NCBI GenBank assembly: GCA_963718105.1 | Contig: OY970352.1 | Span: 1,426,001 to 1,490,000 of the forward strand | DNA: 64,000 nt | Source of the DNA: DASYKT01 sp963718105 | GTDB lineage: Bacteria > Acidobacteriota > Blastocatellia > Pyrinomonadales > Pyrinomonadaceae | Direction of reading: 5' to 3' | Shown here: positions 52,256-60,402 of the stretch, in pieces | How positions within the stretch are numbered: position 1 is the stretch's first letter | Layout of the letters: each line of letters begins with the position of its first letter | Notes under the pieces: model-generated | What the model saw: the letters and a program-made list of their open reading frames with translations, nothing else | Databases searched by the model: none | What the model was told of the DNA's origin: nothing | Translations under genes and position numbers: made by a program

Positions 52256-52413
52256 AGAAAGCTATCTTCTGAAGTTTCACAGTTTACAAACACTAATATT
52301 TTCGACAACCCTCATCTTCCGGATTTCATCTTATATACAGACGCAAATTGGAAAAAAGTGGTCTTTTGACCGACACCAATTCGGCGTGATCTTTGAAGGA
52401 TCAAGGAGGTTAT

Positions 52414-52779
52414 ATGAGATATCTGAAAAGATCTGCAATTGTACTTTCGCTCTTACTGTTTTTATTCGGTGCAACAGCGGCGACAGCAGAGGCTCAAAGG
52501 CGAGGGGGCCGCAGGCCGGTGATCATCGTAAATCACGATCCGTTCTGGAATCACTGGGGATATAATCCGTATTATTACGATCCCTACTATCGCGAACGAC
52601 AGCAGCGGTATTACCTCGAGAACAGGGTCGACGGTAACTTGAGCGAGCTTGAGAAACACAAGCAAAAATATTACGCCGACGGCGTGCTAACGGATAAAGA
52701 GCGAAGAGAGCTGGCGGATGATGAAAAGGATTACAACAATTCTGTGAGACAGTTGAATAGATATCATCGCCGCTATTAA
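52414..52779 (+). CDS. Small secreted Tyr- and Arg-rich protein
   Basis: 121 residues from the ATG behind AAGGAGG. Signal peptide (about 6-28, ending ATAEAQ), then a basic aromatic part (RRGGRRPVIIVNHDPFWNHW, YNPYYYDPYYRERQQR) and a helical C-terminal part (SELEKHKQKYYADGVLTDKE, RRELADDEKDYNNSV). The Tyr-rich run may help adhesion or polymer assembly; that is inference. Followed by a UUCG-loop terminator. Confidence 0.75.
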   Translation: MRYLKRSAIVLSLLLFLFGATAATAEAQRRGGRRPVIIVNHDPFWNHWGYNPYYYDPYYRERQQRYYLENRVDGNLSELEKHKQKYYADGVLTDKERRELADDEKDYNNSVRQLNRYHRRY

Positions 52780-52812
52780 AGGATGAAGCTTAACGCTTCA
52801 GTGATTGGTAAG

Positions 52813-52838
52813 AAGAGGATGGCTTCGGCCATCCTTTT
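52813..52838 (+). terminator. Rho-independent terminator with TTCG tetraloop
   Basis: GGATGGC (52817-52823), TTCG, GCCATCC (52828-52834), then TTTT. Confidence 0.8.
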
Positions 52839-52857
52839 CTATTTCGACGAATCTGGG

Positions 52858-52970
52858 TAAAAGCGCAGCCGCCCCGCCTGCAAGTGATTTTTGCGCCAAA
52901 AATTCTTCTTAAACAAGGGGGAATTTAGGTCAGTGGCGTGAACTTGCAGGTGGGCCGCCTGCGCTTTTTA
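52858..52970. repeat. Palindrome around AAAAGCGCAG / CTGCGCTTTT
   Basis: AAAAGCGCAGCCGCCCCGCC and ACTTGCAGG / CCTGCAAGT segments pair across an AT-rich spacer; the right arm runs up to the 3' end of the 52968 gene. Confidence 0.55.
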
Positions 52971-53687
52971 TCCGGCCAGCCAGTTAACGAACCCGAGCCA
53001 GATCTGCGTTTGGGCAAACATCATCCGCGCCGGCGTAAAGGCGATAAAGAGCACGACCGCGGCAAGAAATATCTTATTTACCCGGCGGTGTTTGATCGAA
53101 TGCCAGGCCAGGCAAACTATCGCCAGCCCGCTGGAAATGCCAAAGGCAAAGGGCACGATATATTGCAGCGGAATAAAGGGCAGCCGGGCGATGGCCGGCG
53201 CGGCAAAATTAATGGCGGTCATCAGCATCAGCGTCTTATGCTCGGCGGGGCGCTTGCGGTAATAGATAGCTCCGGCGAAAAACAAAACGAAGAGCGCCAT
53301 GTCTCCCACGGGGATCATAAAAAAGACGCGCGGATCGGCTCCCGGAGGCGCGCTGCCGCGAACCAACTGCGAATCGTAAGCTGTCGCCAATCCGATGATC
53401 ACCACCAACGCGGCCAGGACAATTCCCGCCATGCCCATCGTCATGTGCAGCTTGATGTTTTTTGAACGGATCAGTGCGACCTGCGCGACGAAATAAACCA
53501 CCCACAGCGACATTATGATCGCGTGCGCGTGGACCAGTGAATTGGACAGCGCCGGAACATCAAAAAACGCGCTGAAATAATAAGTTCTGAAATATCCGGC
53601 CAGCACCAAAAGCGGGAATAACACCGCCGCCGCCAAAAACAACCTGCGGTCCGCTAACCGCCGCAAAAGATTCACATTCATCGCCAT
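52968..53687 (-). CDS. Polytopic membrane protein
   Basis: 239 residues with about seven membrane helices (FLAAAVLFPLLVLAGYF, IIMSLWVVYFVAQVALI, GMAGIVLAALVVIIGLATA, ALFVLFFAGAIYYRKRP, FAFGISSGLAIVCLAWHSI, IFLAAVVLFIAFTPARM). His residues at membrane faces (SLVHAHAIIMSLW, NIKLHMTMG, AEHKTLML) could bind haem as in cytochrome b561-like proteins, but that is inference. Function unknown. Confidence 0.75.
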   Translation of the reverse strand: MAMNVNLLRRLADRRLFLAAAVLFPLLVLAGYFRTYYFSAFFDVPALSNSLVHAHAIIMSLWVVYFVAQVALIRSKNIKLHMTMGMAGIVLAALVVIIGLATAYDSQLVRGSAPPGADPRVFFMIPVGDMALFVLFFAGAIYYRKRPAEHKTLMLMTAINFAAPAIARLPFIPLQYIVPFAFGISSGLAIVCLAWHSIKHRRVNKIFLAAVVLFIAFTPARMMFAQTQIWLGFVNWLAG

Positions 53688-53739
53688 AAAAATAGCCTCC
53701 GATGTATAACGCGTAAAATGGCGGCGAAAAGTATCAAAT

Positions 53740-54007
53740 TAGGGATAGGGAATAGGGATCAGTGATTAGTGACCAGGGACAAGAGAAGACAGAAACGCGA
53801 CAGTTAAGAAGGCGGAAACGCGACAGTTATGGAGCGTGATCTTCGTAACAAGGTAAATAGGCCACACATCGAACGGTAAAATACGTTTTTCGCGAACCGA
53901 AATTCACCTATTTCTTATCCGTGTTTATCATTCCGATCTGTGTTCATCCGTGACTGTTTTCTTTCGCACAAAAGAACACGCTCCATAACTGTCGCGTTTC
54001 TGCCTTT
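53740..54007. repeat. Heptad array and GCAGAAACGCGACAG palindrome
   Basis: A short (AGGGAAT)-type array at about 53745-53775. From 53789 GACAGAAACGCGACAGTTAA and GGAAACGCGACAGTTATGGA, mirrored at 53976-54007 by CACGCTCCATAACTGTCGCG. Confidence 0.6.
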
Positions 54008-54082
54008 TTGATAAACAATTTCCCGCAAACTTACGTAAAATAAAACGATACACGAATAAAAGCCAAAAAACGCGGAGGAGAT

Positions 54083-56104
54083 ATGCGAATTTTCAGAACA
54101 TCAGTGGTCTTTTTATTGCTCGCTTCGACCCTATTCGGGCAGAGTTTGAAAGGTATAGCGGTCGGCGATATGGACGGCGGCGCGCTGGCCTGTGACGATT
54201 TTTACTCTTACGCGAACGGCAAATGGCGCGCGGATAATCCGATCCCGGCGTCGATGGTGCGCTGGAGCCGCCGCTGGCAGGCGGGTGAAATGGCGAAAGA
54301 TAAGGTGCGGCTGATCCTGGAAGATGTGGTCAGGAGCTCGGAGAAATCAGCCCCCGCCAGGGGCAGCGTCGATCAGATCGTCGGTGATTTTTATACGACC
54401 TGCGCCGATGAAGCGCTCGCCGATAAAAACGGATTGACGCCGATCAAGCCGCTGCTGACAAAGATCGATAAGGCAAAAACCAAAGGCGATATCCAGGCGC
54501 TGATCGCCGAGCTGAGGCTGTACGGGATCTCCGCGCCGTTCGGTTTTAGCAGTGGCCAGGATTTTCATGCGCCGGAAAACGTCATCGCTTTTATCAATGC
54601 CGCCGGTTTGGGCCTGCCCGACCGCGATTATTATCTGAAGACCGAGCCGCGATTTGTCGAAGCACGCGAAAAATATGCGGCGCATATCAAAAAGATGTTC
54701 GAGCTGGCGGGTTCCGATCAACCGGGAAATATTTCGACAGCGATCTTTGATTTTGAGACCCAGCTCGCGATGGCGTCGCTCGATAATGTAGCGCTGCGCG
54801 ACCCGGCGGCGACCGATCACAAGATGAAATTTGCCGAGCTGCAAAAACTCACTCCTAATTTTGACTGGGCGGCTTTTTACAAACGCGTGGGAGTAAAACC
54901 CGCCGATCTGAACGTCAGCGAACCGGAATTCATGAAAGGCTTTAATAAGCTGCTGGGTAGCAGGGAAGTTTGGGATTGGCAGCAGTATCTGAAATGGATG
55001 GTCATCAATACCGCGTCGAACGATCTTTCCAAACCGTTCGTCGATGCGAATTTTGCTTTTTACAACCAGTATCTTTCCGGCGCGAAGCAGATGAAGCCGC
55101 GCGCGACGCGCTGCGCCCAGCAAGCCGACGGGCTGATGGGTGAAGCGGTGGGGAAAAAATACGTGGAAAAATATTTCCCTCCCGAAGCTAAAGTCAGGAT
55201 GACCGCGCTGGTGCAGAATCTGATCGCGGCGATGAAAGAGATCATCGAGGGGCTGGATTGGATGTCGCTCGAGACGAAAAAACGCGCGCTGGAAAAACTG
55301 GCAACCTTAAAACCGAAGATCGGTTACCCCGACAAGTGGAAAGATTACAGCAAACTGCAGATCGGCCGGGAATCGCACATCGGCAATACCACCGCCGCGG
55401 TACGCTTTTTAACGGCCGAAAATCTGGCGCGGATCGGAAAGCCGGTCGACCGCGAGCGGTGGGAAATGACCCCGGCGACCTCGGACGCACAGTATAATCC
55501 GCTGCTTAATGACATCACTTTTCCCGCGGGAATTTTACAGTCGCCGGCCTTTTCGCTCGATGTCAGCGACCCGGTAAATTACGGCGCGATCGGCGTCGTC
55601 ATCGGGCACGAGATCAGCCACGGTTACGACGATCAGGGAGCGCAGTTTGACGCCACGGGCCACCTTAATAATTGGTGGACCAAGGAAGACTACGCGAAGT
55701 TTCAAACGCGGACGGAATGTGTCTCCAGGCAGTTTGAAGGCTATTTTATCGAGCCGGGAATTCATCACAACGGCAAACTGGTGCTGGGCGAAAGCATCGC
55801 CGATCTGGCCGGCGCAAGGATCGCCTATAAGGCTTTGCAGATCTCGCGCCGCGGCAAAGATCCGCTGCCGACCATCGACGGCTTTACACCCGAACAGCAA
55901 TTCTTTATCGCCTGGGGGCAATTTCGCGGCGATGCCACACGGCCCGAAACTATGCGCCAGATGATCCAGGGCGACCCGCACCCGGTGGCAAAGTGGCGCG
56001 TGATCGGCCCGCTCTCGAACCTGCTCGATTTTCAGAAAACCTTTGGCTGCAGCGCAACCGCGCCGATGGTCAGGCCCGCGGCTGAAAGGTGCGAGGTGTG
56101 GTGA
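54083..56104 (+). CDS. Exported M13-family metallopeptidase (neprilysin/PepO-like)
   Basis: 673 residues, full length, behind GGAGGAG. Signal peptide (1-19, ending LFGQ), M13 N-terminal domain (CDDFYSYANGKWRADNPIPA), then the zinc site HEISH (residues 509-513, in GHEISHGYDDQGAQFD) and third ligand Glu at about 570 in GESIADLAG. It ends with the family hallmark CEVW. Probably degrades small peptides in the periplasm. The stop is 2 bases before the palindromic repeat that flanks the RAYT gene. Confidence 0.95.
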   Translation: MRIFRTSVVFLLLASTLFGQSLKGIAVGDMDGGALACDDFYSYANGKWRADNPIPASMVRWSRRWQAGEMAKDKVRLILEDVVRSSEKSAPARGSVDQIVGDFYTTCADEALADKNGLTPIKPLLTKIDKAKTKGDIQALIAELRLYGISAPFGFSSGQDFHAPENVIAFINAAGLGLPDRDYYLKTEPRFVEAREKYAAHIKKMFELAGSDQPGNISTAIFDFETQLAMASLDNVALRDPAATDHKMKFAELQKLTPNFDWAAFYKRVGVKPADLNVSEPEFMKGFNKLLGSREVWDWQQYLKWMVINTASNDLSKPFVDANFAFYNQYLSGAKQMKPRATRCAQQADGLMGEAVGKKYVEKYFPPEAKVRMTALVQNLIAAMKEIIEGLDWMSLETKKRALEKLATLKPKIGYPDKWKDYSKLQIGRESHIGNTTAAVRFLTAENLARIGKPVDRERWEMTPATSDAQYNPLLNDITFPAGILQSPAFSLDVSDPVNYGAIGVVIGHEISHGYDDQGAQFDATGHLNNWWTKEDYAKFQTRTECVSRQFEGYFIEPGIHHNGKLVLGESIADLAGARIAYKALQISRRGKDPLPTIDGFTPEQQFFIAWGQFRGDATRPETMRQMIQGDPHPVAKWRVIGPLSNLLDFQKTFGCSATAPMVRPAAERCEVW

Positions 56105-56106
56105 TA

Positions 56107-56270
56107 CTCGTAGGGGCAGGGCTCGTCCCTGCCCGTGAGCGAAGCGGATACGTTTCGGACGTCGGGCAACCACAAGGGTTGTCCTACGAGTAATAGCAAA
56201 GTTTATTGAGAGAAAATTATTCACCAGCGCTCATCGGGCAATTGCGAGAGTTGCCCCTGCCGCTATTTCG
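56107..56270. repeat. Palindromic repeat flanking the RAYT gene, left side
   Basis: TAGGGGCAGGGCTCGTCCCT with arms ending GGGCAACCACAAGGGTTGTC (56107-56192), and a partial inverted unit CGGGCAATTGCGAGAGTTGC at about 56235-56262. The matching unit is on the right at 56780-56877. Confidence 0.8.
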
Positions 56271-56299
56271 CTTAATATTGGTTTTATCTCTTATTTCCC

Positions 56300-56785
56300 A
56301 TGAAAGGCGAAATCTTTACTCGAAAAAAATCTCTCAGGCTGCCGGATTTTGACTATGCCTCGAGGCGCGCCTATTTTGTAACGATTGTCGTACAGGACAG
56401 AAAACCCGTATTTCTAAATAAAATGTTAGCCAGAGAAGTAATTAATTGCTTAATAAAATTGCGGGAGCAACGTAAATTCAATTTATACGTTTATTGTTTA
56501 ATGCCGGATCATTTCCATGCGATCATCGGAGCCGGTAAATCCGGCCAGTCTCTGGGCAGAATTTGCGGTGCTTTCAAAAGTGTTTCAAATCGCATTTACT
56601 GGCAGTACGGCACAGGCAAACTTTGGCAGAGACAATTTTACGATCACATAATCCGTAATGAAGAAGATTTTTTTGAGTCATTTGAATATATCAGGTTAAA
56701 TCCGGTGCGAAAGAAATTAACCGAAAAAATCGAGGATTGGGAGTTCACCGGAATCGTTGACATCCTGCATCCAAAAATAACGTAG
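56300..56785 (+). CDS. REP-associated tyrosine transposase (RAYT)
   Basis: 161 residues, typical length. Y1/HUH endonuclease family: HUH motif H71-F-H73 in CLMPDHFHAIIGAG, GRICGAFKSVSNRIYWQYG, then LWQRQFYDHIIRNEEDFFES and YIRLNPVRKKL. The catalytic Tyr is likely Y114 or Y130. RAYTs are single-copy genes tied to REP palindromes, which they cleave and move. Here palindromes flank it on both sides, and the stop codon TAG is part of the right one. This is a REPtron-like unit. Confidence 0.9.
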   Translation: MKGEIFTRKKSLRLPDFDYASRRAYFVTIVVQDRKPVFLNKMLAREVINCLIKLREQRKFNLYVYCLMPDHFHAIIGAGKSGQSLGRICGAFKSVSNRIYWQYGTGKLWQRQFYDHIIRNEEDFFESFEYIRLNPVRKKLTEKIEDWEFTGIVDILHPKIT

Positions 56786-56877
56786 GGACAGGGCTCGTCC
56801 CTGCCCCTGAGAGAAACTATGGGCGGTTTCGGACGCAAGCGTCCGTCGGGCAACCACGAGGGTTGCCCCTACGTTAG
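56780..56877. repeat. Palindromic repeat flanking the RAYT gene, right side
   Basis: ACGTAGGGACAGGGCTCGTC with GGACGCAAGCGTCC and GGGCAACCACGAGGGTTGCC, matching the left unit. Its ends supply the RAYT stop codon and abut the stop codon of the GH18-like gene. Confidence 0.8.
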
Positions 56878-57854
56878 TCAGACGGCTGCGGTTCTCCCAG
56901 AAATCCTGCGACGATAGTGCGCTGCCATTGATGATCGTCGGCATTTGGAAACATCTTCGACGGCGAGTTTTGCGGCGAGTAAGTGAATTGCTGGATATCC
57001 TGCGAGAACGTAAAAAGCATCATCCCGAGGATTGGCGGCGAATCCGCCGCGACGCTCCACTGCGCCAGTTGGTAAACCTCATCGATCGGCGTCATCCCAC
57101 CCTGGCCCGGCGGGCCGGCTTGAACTCCGATGGCGAGCTGGTTCCAGTTCATCCCGACGTTCGTGCCGCCTGCCATAATATTATGGTATTCCTGGATGAG
57201 CGAGATCTGGTATGCGTAGCCGTCGCCGTAAGACATCGTGCTGCCGATATCGAGCAATTGGCCGAGGTACGCGCCCGCATTAGGAAAGCCCGCCGCCACA
57301 GGCACGTTAAAATAATTGGGCGACGGCGGAATGTCATTCCAGAGCGCTTTGGTTATCATGCCTTCGCCCAGCGCGCCGCGCAGCGAACCGATCACGTTCA
57401 CGAAATTTTGCGTATGGACCGCGCCGCCGTTTTCGTTATCGATATCAATGCCGTCGAGGCCGTACTTATCGACGATGTTTGTCTTTACGTACTGGGCAAA
57501 GTCCGCGGGGTCGCTGATGGCGTCCCACCCGATGCCGTTACTTCCTATTAACGACAGCAGCACCTTGATACCGGCCGCCTGCAGTTGCTGCACATTGGTT
57601 TGCGATTGTCCCGTCTGCAAAGTCATCTGCTGCACGATCGTATCTGGAATATTGACGTACGGCGCCGTGGACGAGGTGAAATCGGCGCAGAAGAGATAGA
57701 CTATACTCGTCTGCGGCTGCTGCCCGTTGGGAAGTGTGTAATTAAGTATATCGGTCAGCGGCACCTCGACAGTATCCATATGCCCGCTTGGGCCGATGCC
57801 AACCTGAGGGATCCAATAGGATGCCAGGACACCCTGGTTCGGTAAGTTGCTCAT
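56874..57854 (-). CDS. GH18-like glycoside hydrolase
   Basis: 326 residues from ATG 57854 behind AAAGGAG (the frame is open 19 codons upstream). No signal peptide. The catalytic motif D-G-x-D-x-D-x-E is intact as DGIDIDNE (134-141). Other fold parts are ASYWIPQVG (strand 1), IKVLLSLIG (SxGG-like) and SYGDGYAY. Such enzymes cleave beta-1,4-GlcNAc links or act as cytoplasmic or secreted chitinases and endo-glucosaminidases. The short size and missing export signal are unusual for a chitinase. Confidence 0.85.
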   Translation of the reverse strand: MSNLPNQGVLASYWIPQVGIGPSGHMDTVEVPLTDILNYTLPNGQQPQTSIVYLFCADFTSSTAPYVNIPDTIVQQMTLQTGQSQTNVQQLQAAGIKVLLSLIGSNGIGWDAISDPADFAQYVKTNIVDKYGLDGIDIDNENGGAVHTQNFVNVIGSLRGALGEGMITKALWNDIPPSPNYFNVPVAAGFPNAGAYLGQLLDIGSTMSYGDGYAYQISLIQEYHNIMAGGTNVGMNWNQLAIGVQAGPPGQGGMTPIDEVYQLAQWSVAADSPPILGMMLFTFSQDIQQFTYSPQNSPSKMFPNADDHQWQRTIVAGFLGEPQPSD

Positions 57855-57920
57855 CTGTTCTCCTTTTAGTTTGATTGGGAATAAGAAAACGTGAGCCGCA
57901 TTGTACACCATCTGACAACC

Positions 57921-58008
57921 ATTCGGAATAGATGAAAGATCATAGATGATAACGGATAGATTCCGGATCTCTCCTCTCTCATCTATCAGTTATCATCTAC
58001 TGCCGAAT
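57921..58008. repeat. Palindromic repeat (GATAGATGATAACTG family), copy 2
   Basis: ATTCGGAATAGATGAAAGAT with ATAGATGATAACGGATAGAT, mirrored by ATCTATCAGTTATCATCTAC and GCCGAAT. Matches 994-1077. Confidence 0.7.
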
Positions 58009-58062
58009 AACGATCTCATAAACTCCTATTCATCATTCACTATTCAAGCTATACTAGCGGCA

Positions 58063-58890
58063 ATGCCTTTCTTTCAGCACAGGCCGCGCGCGCCGCTCGA
58101 TGAATTTGTCGAGATGCTCTGGTTTTCCGAAGAGCCGCCGCTGGCCCACGCGCAGGAAAGGCTGCTGCCGACCGGCACCGTCGAGATCATCATCAACCTC
58201 AACGAAGACGAGACCCGCACTTACGATAAGAACAACAACACGCTGGTCGATACGATGAGCGGTTCGATCATCTGCGGAATGCATACCGAATTTTTTGTCA
58301 TCGACACCGCCGAACAAACCCGTGTGATGGGAGTGCATTTTAAACCCGGCGGCGCTTATCCTTTTTTGAACCTGCCGGCGGGCGAGCTGCATAACCGGCA
58401 CGCGGCGCTGGAAGATCTGTGGGGCAGGGCAGAGGCGGCCGAGCTGCGCGAAAGATTGCTCGGGGCTGATTCTCTGGCGGAAAAATTCCGCATACTCGAA
58501 GCGCATCTGCTGCGGATAGCTTTTCGGCCGCTGACGCAGATGGCGAATAACGGGGCCGTCGCCTTTGCGCTGGAGCATTTTCTCTTCGCGCCCGGCGTGC
58601 AAAAGATCGCCGCAGTAACGGACAAGATCGGGCTGAGCCAGCGGCGTTTTATCGAGATCTTCAAACAAAAAGTGGGCGTCACGCCCAAGGCTTTTTGCCG
58701 CGTGATGCGTTTCCAGCAGGCGATCAAAAAGATCAGCGCGGGCAGCGAGATCGATTGGCTGGATGTGGCCCTGGATTGCGGCTATTTTGACCAGGCCCAC
58801 TTCGTCCACGACTTCCGCGCCTTCTCAGGCATCACCCCTACCGAATACGCCGCCCGCAAAACTCCGCACCTCAATCACGTTCCGATTTAA
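58063..58890 (+). CDS. AraC-family transcriptional regulator
   Basis: 275 residues from ATG 58063; an in-frame start at 57946 would add 39 residues coming from the GATAGATGATAACTG palindrome and is rejected. N-terminal ligand or dimer domain (FFQHRPRAPLDEFVEMLWFS, about 1-150), then a double HTH (about 170-270): AVTDKIGLSQRRFIEIFKQK, VGVTPKAFCRVMRFQQAIK, and LDVALDCGYFDQAHFVHDFR, FSGITPTEYAARK. A complete AraC regulator. The target may be the divergent GH18-like gene or the VOC pair downstream. Confidence 0.92.
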   Translation: MPFFQHRPRAPLDEFVEMLWFSEEPPLAHAQERLLPTGTVEIIINLNEDETRTYDKNNNTLVDTMSGSIICGMHTEFFVIDTAEQTRVMGVHFKPGGAYPFLNLPAGELHNRHAALEDLWGRAEAAELRERLLGADSLAEKFRILEAHLLRIAFRPLTQMANNGAVAFALEHFLFAPGVQKIAAVTDKIGLSQRRFIEIFKQKVGVTPKAFCRVMRFQQAIKKISAGSEIDWLDVALDCGYFDQAHFVHDFRAFSGITPTEYAARKTPHLNHVPI

Positions 58891-59172
58891 GTCGAGAGAG
58901 TCTGGGGATCAAAATTATTCATTATTAATTATGAAATTATTAATTGTTTTAAAGAATATTTCCGGGAAATTAATTAACAAATATATAATGAATAATTAAC
59001 AATTTTACTTAATTCTTCGCCCGCGCCCTTTCTTTTCTGCCCTTCAATTTTTTACAATACGGACTTTAATTATTAGTGAATAATGGTTAATGATCAATGA
59101 CTAGAAGTAAGCGGTTACTCTTATTTCTTCAACTAATCATTTATCATTAACCGTTATCAGTTAAGGAGAACC

Positions 59173-59640
59173 ATGTCCGTAAAACCCATTCCCGAAGGAT
59201 ACAGCACGCTTTCGCCGCATTTGATCTGCCGCGGGGCGGCGGGGGCCATTGATTTTTACAAGGCGGCATTCGGCGCCGAAGAGCTGACGCGATTCGGCAC
59301 GCCCGACGGCCACATTGCCTGCGCGGAGCTGCGCATCGGCGACAGCAATTTTGCCATTGCCGATGAAAATATCGAGTGGAATAATTTCAGCCCTGAGCAT
59401 CTGAGCGGCACGGCCGTGCAGGTGATGTTTTATACCGATGATGCCTACGGCGTGGAAAAACGCGCGCTCGAGGCCGGCGCCGAATCGATCTATCCCGTGC
59501 AGGACCATTTTTACGGCGAGCGGCAGGGGAGGATCCGCGACCCCTTCGGCCACCAATGGCTGATCTCGCAGCGCATCGAAGACGTCACGCCCGAGGAAGT
59601 TCAAAAGCGGATGAACGAGTGGTCGAAGGAGAATATGTAA
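59173..59640 (+). CDS. VOC-superfamily protein (PhnB-like)
   Basis: 155 residues behind AAGGAG. PhnB-type VOC fold: STLSPHLICRGAAGAIDFYK, AAFGAEELTRFGTPDGHIAC, IDE-like strand, then GERQGRIRDPFGHQWLISQR. One typical metal-ligand position is carried by this DPFGH segment. Members are dioxygenase- or glyoxalase-like, or bind small molecules; no specific substrate can be read. Followed after 27 bases by its paralogue. Confidence 0.88.
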   Translation: MSVKPIPEGYSTLSPHLICRGAAGAIDFYKAAFGAEELTRFGTPDGHIACAELRIGDSNFAIADENIEWNNFSPEHLSGTAVQVMFYTDDAYGVEKRALEAGAESIYPVQDHFYGERQGRIRDPFGHQWLISQRIEDVTPEEVQKRMNEWSKENM

Positions 59641-59667
59641 ACCCGGCGCTCCCAGGAAGAGGAACTT

Positions 59668-60135
59668 ATGTCATCACAATATAGCCCCGATAATTATCAC
59701 ACCATTACGCCGGCCCTTGTTTGCAAAGACGCGGCCGCGGCGATCGAATTTTACAAACTTGTCTTTGGCGCAGAAGAATTGCTGCGGCTGGAATATCCGC
59801 AGGGCGGCATCGGCCATGCCGAACTGATGATCGGCGATTCGCCGGTGATGCTCTCGGACGAGCATCCGGATATGAATATTTTAAGCCCGCAAACCATCGG
59901 AAATTCGCCGGTCAGTATGCACATTTATGTGCCCGACACGGACGCTGTTTGCGCCCGCGCGGTCGAGGCCGGCGCCACGCTGGCGCGACCGGTCACCGAC
60001 CAGTTTTACGGCGACCGCGTCGGCCATCTGGAGGACCCCTTCGGCCATAGATGGAGCGTTGCCACGGCAGGAAAGCCAATGTCAAAGGAAGAGTTGCTAA
60101 AGCTGTGGGATAAGATGATGGAAGAAGGGAAATAG
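59668..60135 (+). CDS. VOC-superfamily protein (PhnB-like), paralogue
   Basis: 155 residues, about half identical by eye to the gene before it: TITPALVCKDAAAAIEFYKL, VFGAEELLRLEYPQGGIGHA, DRVGHLEDPFGHRWSVATAG. Behind GAGGAAC. The two genes came from a tandem duplication and are probably co-transcribed; the short spacer holds an arm of the GCGCTCCCAGG repeat. Confidence 0.88.
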   Translation: MSSQYSPDNYHTITPALVCKDAAAAIEFYKLVFGAEELLRLEYPQGGIGHAELMIGDSPVMLSDEHPDMNILSPQTIGNSPVSMHIYVPDTDAVCARAVEAGATLARPVTDQFYGDRVGHLEDPFGHRWSVATAGKPMSKEELLKLWDKMMEEGK

Positions 60136-60138
60136 GAA

Positions 60139-60286
60139 ATTAGGGAATAGGGAATAGGGAATAGGGACCACCTGAGCATGAGGTCAGAACCCGAAGCGGT
60201 AGCGAGGGGTTTCCGTGATGTTTAATCGCTAGTAGCTAATCACTAAAACGAAACCCGGTCACTACCGTTCCCGGTTCTGACTTCAT
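60139..60286. repeat. Heptad array and GGTCAGAACC-family palindrome
   Basis: Four units of the 7-mer AGGGAAT (60139-60168), then ATGAGGTCAGAACCCGAAGC mirrored by CCCGGTTCTGACTTCATG (60179-60286). Confidence 0.75.
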
Positions 60287-60319
60287 GATTGACAAAGCCC
60301 TGATTGATAAAAAATTTTT

Positions 60320-60335
60320 ATGGTTTTGCAACCAT
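60320..60335. promoter_or_regulatory. Inverted repeat upstream of the giant repeat gene
   Basis: ATGGTT / AACCAT around TTGC, about 70 bp before the start codon of the 60403 gene. It could be an operator; no clear promoter boxes with good spacing were found nearby. Confidence 0.3.
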
Positions 60336-60402
60336 AACAGCAACTCACCTCATCACACATTCATACCGCGTTAATCCCAACCTTCAAAAAGGAGGCTTTC
60401 CT

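Noticed and set aside
54347..55123. 258-codon minus-strand frame inside the M13 peptidase gene
   Set aside because: Shadow of a full-length conserved gene.
58054..58809. 251-codon minus-strand frame opposite the AraC regulator
   Set aside because: Shadow; the plus strand carries both HTH motifs.
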